Assembly: GCA_963693365.1 (NCBI GenBank)
Contig: CAVNZM010000016.1
Location: 6,634,001-6,698,000 of the forward strand
Reading direction: 5' to 3'
Length of the DNA: 64,000 nucleotides
From: Amoebidium appalachense
Lineage: Eukaryota; Ichthyosporea
Position numbers and translations under genes: made by a program. Of this stretch, positions 34,409-44,400 are shown in pieces. Below the pieces are notes generated by a model. The model ran no database searches. It saw only the letters and a list, made by a program, of their open reading frames with translations, and was not told the origin of the DNA. The number at the start of each line of letters is the position of its first letter. The stretch's first letter is position 1.

Positions 34409-35063
34409 CCCGACCAATCACCACAGACCACTCCCCTACGACTACATGATTTTGGCAGTGTCGGCTCTGTGGGAATACAAGATGCCGCACGTAGCACTCT
34501 ATCTGTGTATGTCATTCGCAACCTACACCCGGCCGGGGGAGCTCTCGCGGCGCACGGTGGCAGACTTCATTCCTCCGAATGATCCACGGTTGATTGAAAT
34601 CAATGCTCCAGCGGGCAGTGCAGTGTTGCTTCTTCCACGGTCCAAAACGGGCAATCATCAGATGGTGGTGATCCGTGATCCAGTGTGCTTGCATTTGCTG
34701 CAGAAGCTCATGGCAGTGGGTGCATTTCCCCATGGCTCCCGCCCATCCGACCCTCTGTTTCATCCTGGGTACACACCATCGCTGGTAGCAACTCGTATGC
34801 AACAGAGTCTGACGGCTGTGGGCCTGGATAGCGACTTCTCATTGTACAGCACACGGCACTGCGGGGCAGCCTCCACAGCAGCACTCAGAGGGGAGGACTA
34901 TGAGCAAATTCGTATCAATGGTCGGTGGCGTACTTTCACGACGCCTTTCAACCACTACATTGACACGAACAAGGCCATGCTCCTGGCAATTCTAATGCCC
35001 GCTCATCTGTCAGCCCAGGCAAAATCCTTGGCCCGTAGGCCACACATGATTACGCACGATTAG
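34375..35063 (+). CDS. DIRS tyrosine recombinase, catalytic part
   Basis: The frame (open from 34248) takes over after a single frame change near 34375 in a region with G runs. Catalytic-domain motifs are YTRPGELSRRTVADF (first Arg), LLLPRSKTGNHQMVVI, LYSTRHCGAASTAALRG (the HxxR box, here with Tyr in place of the usual His) and INGRWRTFTTPFNHYI (final Trp/Arg and nucleophilic Tyr). Such recombinases integrate a circular DNA copy without target duplication. Compared with element 2 there is one extra residue (Cys) in the RH-GAAS box, which could damage the active site. Confidence 0.85.
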
Positions 35064-35451
35064 CAGCTACAGGCTTCTACACACACACCCAACACACATT
35101 ATTTAAAAGACACAATCACAAATTTTAAATAAAAACAAGTAGGGTAGGTTTGGATAGATGAAGGGGTTCTTTCGGCCATTGTGTGCTGGAAGTGCTGTTC
35201 CTTCAATAGCCTATCATACACACACAAACACACACACATACACACACACACACGTGTGCACACACACACGGTGTTCTGGGGTTTAGGGGGTTTATCCGGG
35301 GGTTTTGGGGGTTTTCTGATCAGATACTGATAATATTTATTAGGGCTAAAATCAATAATAAAATTCCTCACTGACTTGCATTTCTGCTTCTCTTTGTCTC
35401 GGTCACCTCGGGGAGCCACGACGGGAGTGAGGGGAAGTCTTGCCTCCGGCA
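35064..35451 (+). repeat. B1-like repeat of DIRS element 1
   Basis: It is collinear with 55409-55765 of element 2: ggtagg, ggccattgtg, a short CA patch, an AT-rich stretch with aataaa, then an ending in tgcctccggca. It is followed by unrelated sequence instead of A2. Confidence 0.6.
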
Positions 35452-35672
35452 TTTTTATTGCGTGGACACTGCCGGAGGCCCAGCCACATTCGACGGCCTA
35501 CTGCGTTTTCCAGCGCACTGCAGCCAATCAAATGCAGCCAGTGACATATGTACATGCTAGGCAACAATGAGCGCCATCGTAGTATATGACACCCCTATTA
35601 CATATTATGGGTAAGCAGAGGCTAGCATCGGTAGCTCCGAAAGAAAGTTAAGGCACCGGATCACAATATCAT
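35452..35672 (+). repeat. Dispersed repeat, inverted copy at 62112-62326
   Basis: It starts tttttattgcgtggacactg and ends caatatcatactgt; the reverse complement lies 26.6 kb away. It carries aaccaatc-type CCAAT motifs and no ORF. It directly abuts the broken end of DIRS element 1. 35673-35839 has nothing recognisable. Confidence 0.8.
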
Positions 35673-35839
35673 ACTGTGACCGTGGCGCCTATTTTTGTAT
35701 CTCGACGTCACCTGAAAGCCTGAAGTTGAACATGTGCATTTCAGTGAGTCACTGACTCACAAGTGCACGCGTTTCACCTGCTCACGCATATTTTGGCGAC
35801 CCCTAGATCGTCCCTCTATACCAAAACGCGAGGCTGCGT

Positions 35840-36340
35840 TATGTTTTCCCGAGAGAGGAGGCAGCGTGGAGTGAATCTGGAGGCAACATGAGGTCGTTTC
35901 ATTCTTTCTGCATTCCAAGACGTGCATTAGATATGGTTTTGATTTGTGATTGGTTTCTTTAGGGAGCTTTATCCGTATATGGTAAGTGAGTTTTGGAGCC
36001 AACAATGACGTTGGTTGCAGACTTGCCAAATTGGTAAATGTACACTCACAGGGGATTGGTTAGAAAAAATGTTAGTTGCTTTTGATTGGTTTTGGTTAGG
36101 GATTTCCGATTGGCTGGTAAGTTAGATATATAAACGGATCACACGCAGATTTTGACTCAGTTTTGTCTTTTCAAGTTAGTGTGACCGTGGTTAGTGATAG
36201 AGGAAAATTCAGCAGAGAGAGGTGAGGGTTTAGTCGTTTGGTTAAAGTGGGGTTTTGGTGGCTGTCTTGTTTAACAGCACAACCTCCTTTCGATGACTGA
36301 ATAGCGTCTACTTCTTTGTGCTGGGTTTTTTTCGTTCTTT
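35840..36340 (+). repeat. A1 terminal repeat of DIRS element 2
   Basis: It begins tatgttttcccgagag and matches A2 (55766-56262) nearly base for base. It carries the element promoter and ends just before the gag-like ATG at 36348. Confidence 0.9.
36055..36162 (+). promoter_or_regulatory. DIRS promoter: three inverted CCAAT boxes, TATA box and initiator-like site
   Basis: ATTGG is at 36055-36059, 36085-36089 and 36109-36113, TATATAAA at 36127-36134, and TCAGTT about 30 bp further on. The same set is present in A2 (about 55975-56085). Confidence 0.65.
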
Positions 36341-36347
36341 CGCTACA

Positions 36348-37127
36348 ATGGCTTCCTCTGGTGTGCTCCAGTTTCTTATTAATCAAGTCCAGTCTTCCCC
36401 TCTTGAGGTTGCAGTGAAAGTGGTGGTGACCAATGCTATTGTCTTCTCTAACTCCCCTGTTTTGTCTAAATGGGTGGTTTTAAGACGTTTGCTGGTGTGC
36501 CTGTTTGAGCGTGTGCGCGCCCTCTCCACTCCGCCTTCAGACACCGACTCCCCCCTCCCCACCGCCCAAGCGGTCCAAGCTCTTGCGTCTTCCCTGTTCT
36601 ACATGGACTTCCCCACGGAGGGCTTCCCAGAGTTAGCCCGTGGCTCTCCTCCAGGTTTGGAGTTATTGCAGTGGCTCGTCCAAAACATCCCCTTTTCGCT
36701 GGACACCCAAATGCCCCTCGTCATATACACCCCCGCCGGCGCTTTCGAAACCAAAGACGACACCCCCGTTTCCGACAGCGAACAAGAAGAGGAAACTGAC
36801 CCCGACCAGGTTTTTGGCGGTTTTATGAACAAGTCCGTCCAGCCTCCTCCCCCCTCTCACGGTTCTTCCCCTCCACGTCGTCCTTCCCTCCGTTTTAAGC
36901 ATTCTGGTCAACGTGTTTCCCCCGACATCATCGATTCCCGTTTACAGTCAGTCCGTCACACACGTCTTGGTGCCCCCTCCACCTCTTCCCCCCCTTCCCA
37001 GGACTCGCCGTACTTTTCTGACCCGGCTAATTCATGGATGGTTAACGCCGGGGTGATGTTCCACGATTCCCACGTCGTTCGTATCAACAAGATCCCTGAG
37101 ACTGCCGCCCGCTATGCCCGTGCGTGA
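36348..37127 (+). CDS. DIRS gag-like ORF, first part
   Basis: A 259-codon frame from the ATG at 36348, directly after A1. The N-terminal 90 residues look folded (LQFLINQVQSSPLEVAVKVV). The middle is proline/serine-rich and acidic (DSEQEEETDPDQ). The end (NSWMVNAGVMFHDSHVVRI) runs on naturally into the next ORF, which overlaps it by 14 bases in the +1 frame. No family can be named beyond its position as the DIRS gag. The overlap may be real coupling or a single-base indel. Confidence 0.7.
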   Translation: MASSGVLQFLINQVQSSPLEVAVKVVVTNAIVFSNSPVLSKWVVLRRLLVCLFERVRALSTPPSDTDSPLPTAQAVQALASSLFYMDFPTEGFPELARGSPPGLELLQWLVQNIPFSLDTQMPLVIYTPAGAFETKDDTPVSDSEQEEETDPDQVFGGFMNKSVQPPPPSHGSSPPRRPSLRFKHSGQRVSPDIIDSRLQSVRHTRLGAPSTSSPPSQDSPYFSDPANSWMVNAGVMFHDSHVVRINKIPETAARYARA

Positions 37128-37637
37128 GACTGTGTATGTTCCCCCTGAGGATTTTGCTGCACCTTGCCTCGGCCGTATTCGTGAGAGTGATTCCGGACTC
37201 GGCTATGTGGGGCACAATTACGTCAACCAAACCCTCTCCTACGAAGAATATCGCAGCGGCCGTGACCTGGTCACCACCTTCAAGGAAAAACGTTTCCAGA
37301 AGGCTGCCTCCCCTGGGTCTGCAAAAGCCTTCATCTGGTATGAAGCCTACACCCTCCTCACGGTGCTGGACGTCTCCCTCAGTCAGAGTGGCCCACGTAT
37401 TCTCTACCACGACGCCATCGAAGTGCTGCTTCGTCGCCTTATCGATTTGGATAACGCCCTAAACGTCCCGGGTTTCTCTCTGAGTCTCTGCCCCAACGGG
37501 GCTAGGGGGGAAAATTCGGCGGCTTCAGCCCGGGCCACATCCCAGTTGCAAAGACAGGCACAGCACGTGAAATTGGTCAACCAGATTGCCGCCGGTAAGA
37601 AGAAGGAGAAGGAGGGCAACGGAGCCCGGGGGGGCGC
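37114..37637 (+). CDS. DIRS gag-like ORF, second part, cut by Ty3 insertion
   Basis: The frame starts at an ATG that overlaps the previous ORF and encodes an alpha-helical, capsid-like stretch (SYEEYRSGRDLVTTFKEKRF, KAFIWYEAYTLLTVLDV) and a basic Lys-rich end. The Ty3 element enters at 37638. Past the insertion the same frame resumes after the target duplication and meets a stop at 46019-46021, which overlaps the next ATG (TGATG). It probably packages the RNA, by position. Codons after 37637 in the visible frame belong to the Ty3 LTR. Confidence 0.7.
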
Positions 37638-38352
37638 TGACATATACTAATCCGTCTCAGCAGATTAGCCTAAGTCTACGATCGAGATCGGGGGGGGGGG
37701 GGGGGGGGGGTGGCCCGGGTCCACAGATCATCAAGATCAAGTCCGGGGCCTCAAGATAGCTGTACAGCTGCGTGCATCTTGCCTCTGCCGGCGCAGGGCA
37801 TTGGACCACGTCAGCCGGGACAGCCGTCCAATAGAATTCTAATTAGTGTGTAGGATAGATCGTAGGAGGACTTAGGAATGTGATTGTTCGGGCAGAAGCC
37901 CTTTTGTAAGTATTGGCAAGGCTAGATAGTGTATGTTGCCAAACGTATTTATATATGTAGATGTAGAGGAAAGGGGGGGAGGGAGGGGGGGGGAGGATAG
38001 TATGAAATGTAGATTTAGACTCTGCGGTGCCACTAGGGGGAGGGTGAGGGGTGAGACTTGGATAAATATATTAGTTGAGTAGATCGACTTAGCTCGTGCA
38101 GGCGCACGATAAAAGTAGATCGGAATGTTAATGGAATGTGGCATCGTAGGGGGCCAGGTGATGATGATCTTGTAGGGCACGGCCTTGATGGCCTCAGTCG
38201 TAACTTAGACTCAATCTGTACGGATCTAAGTTTGCCCGTCGGAGCCTGGTCTTAATAAACTTTACCGTTTTTCTGTACACGTTCGTTCCTTTTCGTGTGG
38301 GTACACTTAGTAGAGTGCCGCGTCTCTAGTACACATACATTAGGATACGACA
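37638..38352 (+). repeat. 5' LTR of Ty3 element 2
   Basis: 715 bp, starting tgacatatactaatccg, with a G run at 37690-37710 and CCAAT at about 37828. The inside flank reads AGCTACACC and has no TGG-led tRNA primer site, so the priming mechanism is unclear. Confidence 0.92.
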
Positions 38353-38441
38353 AGCTACACCTTTCTTTTAGTGCGGTTTTTCGCGCTAGGGTAACGCGGT
38401 GACAGTTCCTTCTGGGCTGTTGCTACACCTCAAACACACAG

Positions 38442-38479
<38 letters not shown>

Positions 38480-38517
38480 ATAAACACAACCACACGAGTT
38501 AGGGCACACACCACACA

Positions 38518-39854
38518 ATGGCTAAGTTTAACGTAGACATGTTCTACGCATTGGCAGCGGAGGATAGCTCCCTGCACACACAGGTACCACAGGTTCATAC
38601 ACTAGACGTTAGACAGACCACAGCTTTCAGTTTTACACTCAAACACGACTCGGAAATCCCTAGGTGGCTTAGGACACTCCTAGCTAACACACCCACACTA
38701 GTGTTAGACACAAAGAAGGCCCCCACTGTGGCGGCCTCGTGCTTAATGATCAAACAGTGCATCGACCACAAAACAATGGCCGACTTATGCACCCTGATGG
38801 AGGAGCACCCGTACCGGGCCGAGCAGGCCCCCCAGGTGACGGCTCGTATATACGAGCAGCAGTACGACGAGGGGAGGGACGAGATGGTGTCCCGGACACT
38901 CGGCCAGAAACGTCTGGCCGCACGGTTCATCCCCGACGACGAGGACGAGAACAGCACCGACGACGTGGACGGGGAGCTCGAGGCCTTCACACGGCCGGAA
39001 AACGAGCTCGAGTATACGGCCCGGCTCGTCGGCCGATACCTGACGGCCGACCGGCGCCGTACCTTCCGGGCCCAGCTCAGAGAATGGAAGTATACCTTTC
39101 CCACTTTAGATATGTCCCCCGTAGAAGCTCGTGCATTCTTTGAGAGGGAATATCGGGTCTTTGAAGACCTTTGTGAGTTAGCTGGTGACGTGAGTGATAG
39201 GGAAAAATTCGAGTTTGCTCGTAAGGCTCTCTCTGTAAACACAGACACTGCACGCATGTTTGGGGAGCATGATGATGTAGATGAGGTGGTGTTGCATGTT
39301 AAACGTCACTTGCTTGCCATGCACGAGGTGAAGTTCAATAAGAGGGATAAAAAGGAGGTGATGGAAGTAGACAAGAAAAAGAAGGAGAGTGGACAGAAGG
39401 GGGGAAAAAGAGAAAAAAGAGGGTGAACAGCCAGATGCACTCACCATGTTGGTCAAGCAGGTTGCCGAGCTCTCCCAGGCCGTCTTCTCTGGCCGAGGGG
39501 GCTTCGGCTTCCGGGGTGGCCGTGGCGGCGACTGGGGTGGACACGGCGGTCGTGGCCGAGGGGGACGTGGAGGACAACAGCAGCAGTTCACCGAGAGGTT
39601 TGCCCCTTATCTTGCTCGTGGTGGTGGGCAGGGTAGAGGGAGGGGTGGAAATGGTGGTGAGAGAGGCCGAGGGGGGCAGGGGGGAAGGGGGGGGCCGTGG
39701 TGCACACGGTGGGCCCCCCCAGCATGACCGGGCTCCCGGTTATGCTTTGCGCCAAGGTTTTGAAGTCCCCCCTGGCCCCTTCTTTGGTGCATGTTACTTT
39801 TGTGGCCGGCAAGGGCACTCTGCTGCATATTGCCGTAGTTACAAGAGCTATTGA
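38518..39854 (+). CDS. gag: Ty3 element 2 gag with RGG region and CCHC knuckle
   Basis: It starts at the ATG at 38518. The first 302 codons form a capsid-like protein (WLRTLLANTPTLVLD, RPENELEYTARLVGRYL, EFARKALSVNT). The sense then continues in the +1 frame (from about 39400) as a Gly/Arg-rich region with many RGG triplets, and in the next frame (from about 39685) to a CCHC zinc knuckle, CYFCGRQGHSAAYC (39792-39833). Both frame changes fall in runs of G or A (around 39405 and 39680). It ends at UGA 39852. RGG boxes and knuckles bind the element RNA. Length errors in the runs, or +1 frameshifting, could explain the breaks. Confidence 0.82.
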
Positions 39855-40487
39855 GTTCCGGGGGAGGGGGAAGCTGGGGTCACTGAGGGAGGGGGGGGGG
39901 ACAGTATCGGTCCCCCCCAGGTTGCAGAGAACCTTCACCCTCCCCCACCCCAGGTTAAGCTTCCCTTTGCCCCCTCACCGCCCCGATACGTGTGGGAGCC
40001 GGGCATCGTCGTGGGTCCTCAAGACAGCGTCGAGGTGGTATGGCATGAATGTTTGTGGGGTGACTCTACCAAAGGTATGAATGGTGTGAATGTTTTGTGG
40101 TTGGGGGAGGTTCCCCAGCCACAAGTGGATGGTCTCAGTGTTTCTTGTCCCAACCCGGTGTTTGTTCTAACCACACCGGAGGGGGTTTCTGTGCCATTGT
40201 TTCCGGGAGGGGGGGGGACACACACGAGTAAAGGGGGAAGGGGGGGGAAGGCACAGACACGTAGAAACACACCACCACAACAACATACGACGGTTGCAGA
40301 CACACCTACACCCACACACACACCCACACATACACCAAACACACACACACCACCCACCCACACATCACACACACACACTCCACCACCACCCACACCACAT
40401 ACACACCCCACCCCACCCGTGCAGGCACCACAGGTAGGTATGTTGCACGTAGGTATCGAGGGTGTGAGTCTTCGTGGGCAGGGATAG
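39855..40487 (+). CDS. Open linker between gag UGA and protease UAG
   Basis: The gag frame stays open past UGA 39852 for 210 codons to UAG at 40485-40487. It encodes a proline-rich piece (GPPQVAENLHPPPPQVKLP), a compact block (YVWEPGIVVGPQDSVEVVWH) and a His/Thr/Pro low-complexity stretch from a CA-rich tract. It is in frame with protease. No domain is recognised. Confidence 0.5.
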   Translation, partial: VPGEGEAGVTEGGGGDSIGPPQVAENLHPPPPQVKLPFAPSPPRYVWEPGIVVGPQDSVEVVWHECLWGDSTKGMNGVNVLWLGEVPQPQVDGLSVSCPNPVFVLTTPEGVSVPLFPGGGGTHTSKGGRGGKAQTRRNTPPQQHTTVADTPTPTHTPTHTPNTHTPPTHTSHTHTPPPPTPHTHPTPPVQAPQVGMLHVGIEGVSLRGQG

Positions 40488-41414
40488 GGTGTGAGTGATG
40501 ATGTGTTGCTTGAATTGGAGGAGGATTTAGTTGGTTTTAGCCGGCATTATATAGACGTATGGTTAGCTGATGGTAAGTTGAAGGCTGTTGCTTTGCTCGA
40601 TGGAGGGGCTCAGGTTAATTGTGTGCATGCTTCGTTTATTCGTCGTTTTAATCAGGCCGGGGGGGAAATTCCTATTTTAGATGCTTCTAGCACAGCCTTA
40701 GGTAGTGCTAATAATAGTAGTATGTCTGTGGAAGGTGTTTGTGTGTTGCCGTGTGAGATAGGTGGCCAGGCTATGCATGTTGCTTGTTATGTGGTTAAGG
40801 ATTTAGCTCAAAGTGTTTTGTTGGGAGCCCCATTTTTCCGAAGACATGTGAATGCTTTGTTTGAACGTACGAATGTTTTAGAATTGCAGTCCGGCGTTAA
40901 AATTAAAACCCATGATGGGCTCGACGGTTATCAGTCTGGTGCTAGAACGGTAGCTGAAGTAGTAATCGAGCCTTATCAGTGCCAAACGGTACGTGTCCGG
41001 GCCGGCAATCATGTTAGGATAGGGGATTTAGGGGTTTTTACTCCGAAAACCCCATTTCAGGAGGTGGCCCAATGGACCCTTAGTAGGGTATGGCCGGATA
41101 AGACAATAGAAATAGAATTAGTGAATCCGGGCATCGAGCCTATAGTGATTAGGTCAGGTGTTTCCGTCGGTAGTTTCACTAATGAGATTGGTAGTATAGA
41201 GGTCTCTCTTATTACCCAAAAGGAGGATGCCGGCTCGAAGGGTGACTCAGGAGGAGGGGGAACAACTTTATTTAACGTTAGCCACCAAAATGTCACCCGA
41301 CACGATGGGGGGGGGGACCGGGACAGCACCGGTCCCACTCCCCCGACCCCCAAGAGGAAGGAGGGTCACCCCGGGTGTGAGAATGTGCAGGCAGGGGGGA
41401 GGGTGTTGGTCTAA
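40488..41414 (+). CDS. pro: Ty3 element 2 aspartic protease
   Basis: The frame is continuous with the linker across UAG. It contains the retropepsin-like motif AVALLDGGAQVNCVHASF, with the catalytic Asp at 40599-40601 and DGGA in place of the usual DSGA or DTGA. A second block VLLGAPFFRRHVNALF follows about 75 residues later. It would process the polyprotein. It ends at TAA 41412-41414 inside a strong hairpin, and its last 33 nt overlap the upstream-open pol frame. Confidence 0.82.
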   Translation, partial: GVSDDVLLELEEDLVGFSRHYIDVWLADGKLKAVALLDGGAQVNCVHASFIRRFNQAGGEIPILDASSTALGSANNSSMSVEGVCVLPCEIGGQAMHVACYVVKDLAQSVLLGAPFFRRHVNALFERTNVLELQSGVKIKTHDGLDGYQSGARTVAEVVIEPYQCQTVRVRAGNHVRIGDLGVFTPKTPFQEVAQWTLSRVWPDKTIEIELVNPGIEPIVIRSGVSVGSFTNEIGSIEVSLITQKEDAGSKGDSGGGGTTLFNVSHQNVTRHDGGGDRDSTGPTPPTPKRKEGHPGCENVQAGGRVLV

Positions 41415-41443
41415 CCCGTGGATCTGACGGGTTAACCAACACC
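41394..41443 (+). promoter_or_regulatory. Candidate -1 frameshift element: G6 run plus 17-bp hairpin at pro/pol
   Basis: Six G at 41394-41399 are followed at 41402-41443 by two arms (GGTGTTGGTCTAACCCGT and ACGGGTTAACCAACACC) that pair over 17 bp with one bulged C and a 7-base loop. The protease stop lies in the left arm. The pol frame (-1) is open from 41381, so a slip within 41381-41411 would join the two. The slippery site is non-canonical and the spacer short. Confidence 0.5.
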
Positions 41444-44400
41444 GTGGGGGGCAGGGTGGCCACAGACCTGGCCCCCCACATACATGCACTAACTCATCAG
41501 GAATTGCCCGGGGGCATTGGTGTGCCGGGGGGAGGGGGGGGTGCTAAGGGTGACCGCCTATATCCGGAGGTACCTCAACCTCACCCCGAGCAGCACCGAT
41601 GTAATACAGGAGGTGAAATGTTAAGTGGCACTCCGGTGAATAAGGATGCATCCACTTGTGATGGGGGTAACCCGGAGTTAGTATTGCCGTTTGGTATGAA
41701 GGAGGGGGATTGGACGGTAGAACAGAAAAAATTGCTGGCTAAGTTATTTGATAGGACTCGGTTTGCATTTCTGGCCGATGATAACGAAGTAGGCTTCGTT
41801 AAAGGGTTTGAAATGCAGATCGACACAGGTGATAATAGGCCGGTAGTGATGCCTAGCTATAGAATGGAGCAGTATAAATTGTCGGATGCGCTAATAATAG
41901 TGAGTGATATGTTAAAAAAGGGTCATGTGGAGCATAGTTCGAGTCCGTGGAGAAGTCCGGTGCTATTGGTTAAGAAGCCCGACGGGTCTTGGCGTCTAGT
42001 GAACGATTACAGGGCTCTGAATCGGATCACTAAGGCAGACCAATGGCCTCTCCCTAACATAGACGAGCAGCTTTCACAGCTGCACGGCTATACTCACTTT
42101 GCTAAACTTGATTTAAAAGCAGCTTTTTGGCAGATAAGGTTGGAGGAGAGCAGCAAGGAGAAGACTGCCTTTGCACTGGGTGACCAGCTGTTCCAGTACA
42201 AGGTGGTGCCGATGGGTTTGCTCTCCTCTCCAGCTATGTTGTGCCGGGTAATGTATAAAATTCTCCACCCTCATATGGATGTATGCCACCCTTATTTGGA
42301 TGATGTTTTAATTAAAGGTAGGTCATTTGAGGAGCTAGTTAATAATTGTGAAAAAGTATTTTTAGCTTTGGGTGAGTCTGGTCTTCGTATTAGCGGTAGC
42401 AAGACTGTGATTGGTGTGCCGGAGGTTAAGTTTTTAGGTCATATTGTGTCTAGTAATGGTCTTGCCCCTGATCCGGAGAAAATCCGGGCCATAGTTGAGT
42501 GGCCCCGTCCTCAGACTGTCACTCAACTAAGGCAATTTTTAGGTTTAACTAATTATCTTCGTCGTTATATTAAGGATTATAGTATGCTTGCTTTGCCGTT
42601 AACTAGTCAGACGGGGGGGGAGAAGAAGAATAGAATAGATTGGAATGTTGATGCTGTTTCTGCTTTCGAAAAGCTTAAGTTAGCTTTGCAGTCTTCGAGT
42701 ATGCTTGTTCATCCTGATTTTTCGGCCGGGGGGGGGATGTTTAAAGTTCGGTGTGATGCAAGTAAGGTTGCTGAGGGGGCCGTGTTATATCAAGTGCAGG
42801 AGGGGCAGGATAGAGTGATTGCTTATGCTAGTCGTTCATTTAGTAAAAGTGAACGTAGATATAGCAATCCGGAGAGAGAGTCCCATGCTATCTTTTGGGC
42901 AGTCTCACAGGCATGGAGGTATATACTCGCAGGCAGGACGTTTGAGGTCTACACCGACCACAAGCCCTGCCTAGCCATGGCCGGCACCACTCGTCTGGTC
43001 AACGAGAGGATGCAGAAGTGGGCCGCGGCTCTCGGTGAGTTCTCCTATAAATTGTTTTATGCCAAGGGTGAAACAATGGTTGACTGTGATGCTCTCTCTC
43101 GTGCTGCTTATATTTTGTTTGAAGAAGAGAAGGAGGGGGAGGGGGGGGATAGTGAGAGACGGGGGGGGGAGGGGGGAAGGGGGGGGGAGAGTGAGCAGAA
43201 AGGAATAGATGCTGTGTCTGTGGATGTGTCTTCTTGGGCTCCGGGGTTGCTTGCTTATAAGTGTAGGGGAGGGGGGGGGAGGTATTTGTCTGTGTCTGAG
43301 GTCGGGACCGAGTCTCATGGCTCGGCCCCTGCCTTAGCACCTACGGCTTTGATCTTAGCTCAGGAGGAAGATGTGTTGATTGGTCTGGTTAAGAATTATT
43401 TAAAGGGGCCGGTTGATTCGATTAAATTTAAAAATAAAAGGCAGATGATTAAGGTAGCTAAGTTAGCAAAAATGTGTCAGGTAGAGCAGGATTTAGTTTA
43501 TCATTGTTCTGGGCCAGACGGACACCGAGTTTGGGTCCCGACGGCACTTGTGCCTGAGGTTTTGCATATGGTGCATGAGCATCCCATGGCTGGTCATTTA
43601 GGTGTAAATAGGACGTTGCTTCGTGTTAATCGTTCGTATTTTTGGCCGGGTATGAGTAGGGAGGTGAGGGATTATGTGTTGTCATGCATGCATTGTCAGC
43701 AAAGGAATGAGAGTCCCCACTCTCGTTCCCGCCCGTCGTTTATTAGGGATTTTAATGTTCGTATGTTTGAAAGGGTAGCAGTGGATGTGGTCGGTCCTTT
43801 TAATTCTACGGTTGAGGGTAACACTGTTCTTGTTACCGTCACCGATGTGGCCACTCGTTGGGTTGAAGTTTTTCCTCTCCCCACTGCTAATGCCGTGTTG
43901 TTTGCTCGTATTTTTGTGGATGAAATTTGTCTTAGGTTTGGTTGTCCTCGTGTTTTGTTAACGGATAGGAGTCGTGTGTTTTTAAATCAGTTGGTGTCGG
44001 AGGTGTGTAAAATTTTAAGGGTAGCTCATATCACTACGTCTGCATATCACCCTCAAGCAAATGCCATCTCTGAACGTGTGCATGCAGTGTTTCAGAAGTC
44101 CTTTGGCAAAATGGTGGATGTGGAGGCTAATGATTGGGATCATATGTCTAGGTTTATTGCTCATTCATATAATTCTACCCCTCATGCTGTGACTGGTTTT
44201 TCTCCGTTTTATTTGGTCTATGGGCAGGAGGCTATTAGTTTGTTAGATACGGCACTTTTGCCGATGGGGGGGGCTGACCGACTAACTTATCCCCACTGGA
44301 CTGAGTTCCGGGAGCAGCTACTAACCCGGGCCCGGGCTGCACGTGATGCAGCTCTGGCCCGTACACAGCAGGCACAGGCACGTACAGACGTGTCCACACG

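Larger units (their letters stand above)
30746..35451 (+). mobile_element. DIRS-type retrotransposon (element 1), incomplete
   Basis: It contains the same reverse transcriptase/RNase H and tyrosine recombinase as the element at 35840-56587, in the same order. Its left boundary is approximate: a ctcgagcgggaggaggcagc block near 30760 resembles the start of the A repeat of element 2. The tail after the recombinase (35064-35451) is a diverged version of element 2's B1 repeat (ggccattgtg, then a CA patch, and ending tgcctccggca). There is no gag-like ORF in the 700 bp before the reverse transcriptase, and no A2-B2 after B1, so it is internally and terminally deleted. Confidence 0.75.

Noticed and set aside
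37872-38180. Identical 102-codon antisense ORFs in both LTRs of Ty3 element 2 (37872-38180 and 45514-45822)
   Set aside because: Identity is explained by LTR duplication; the sequence has no domain and lies in LTR regulatory DNA.
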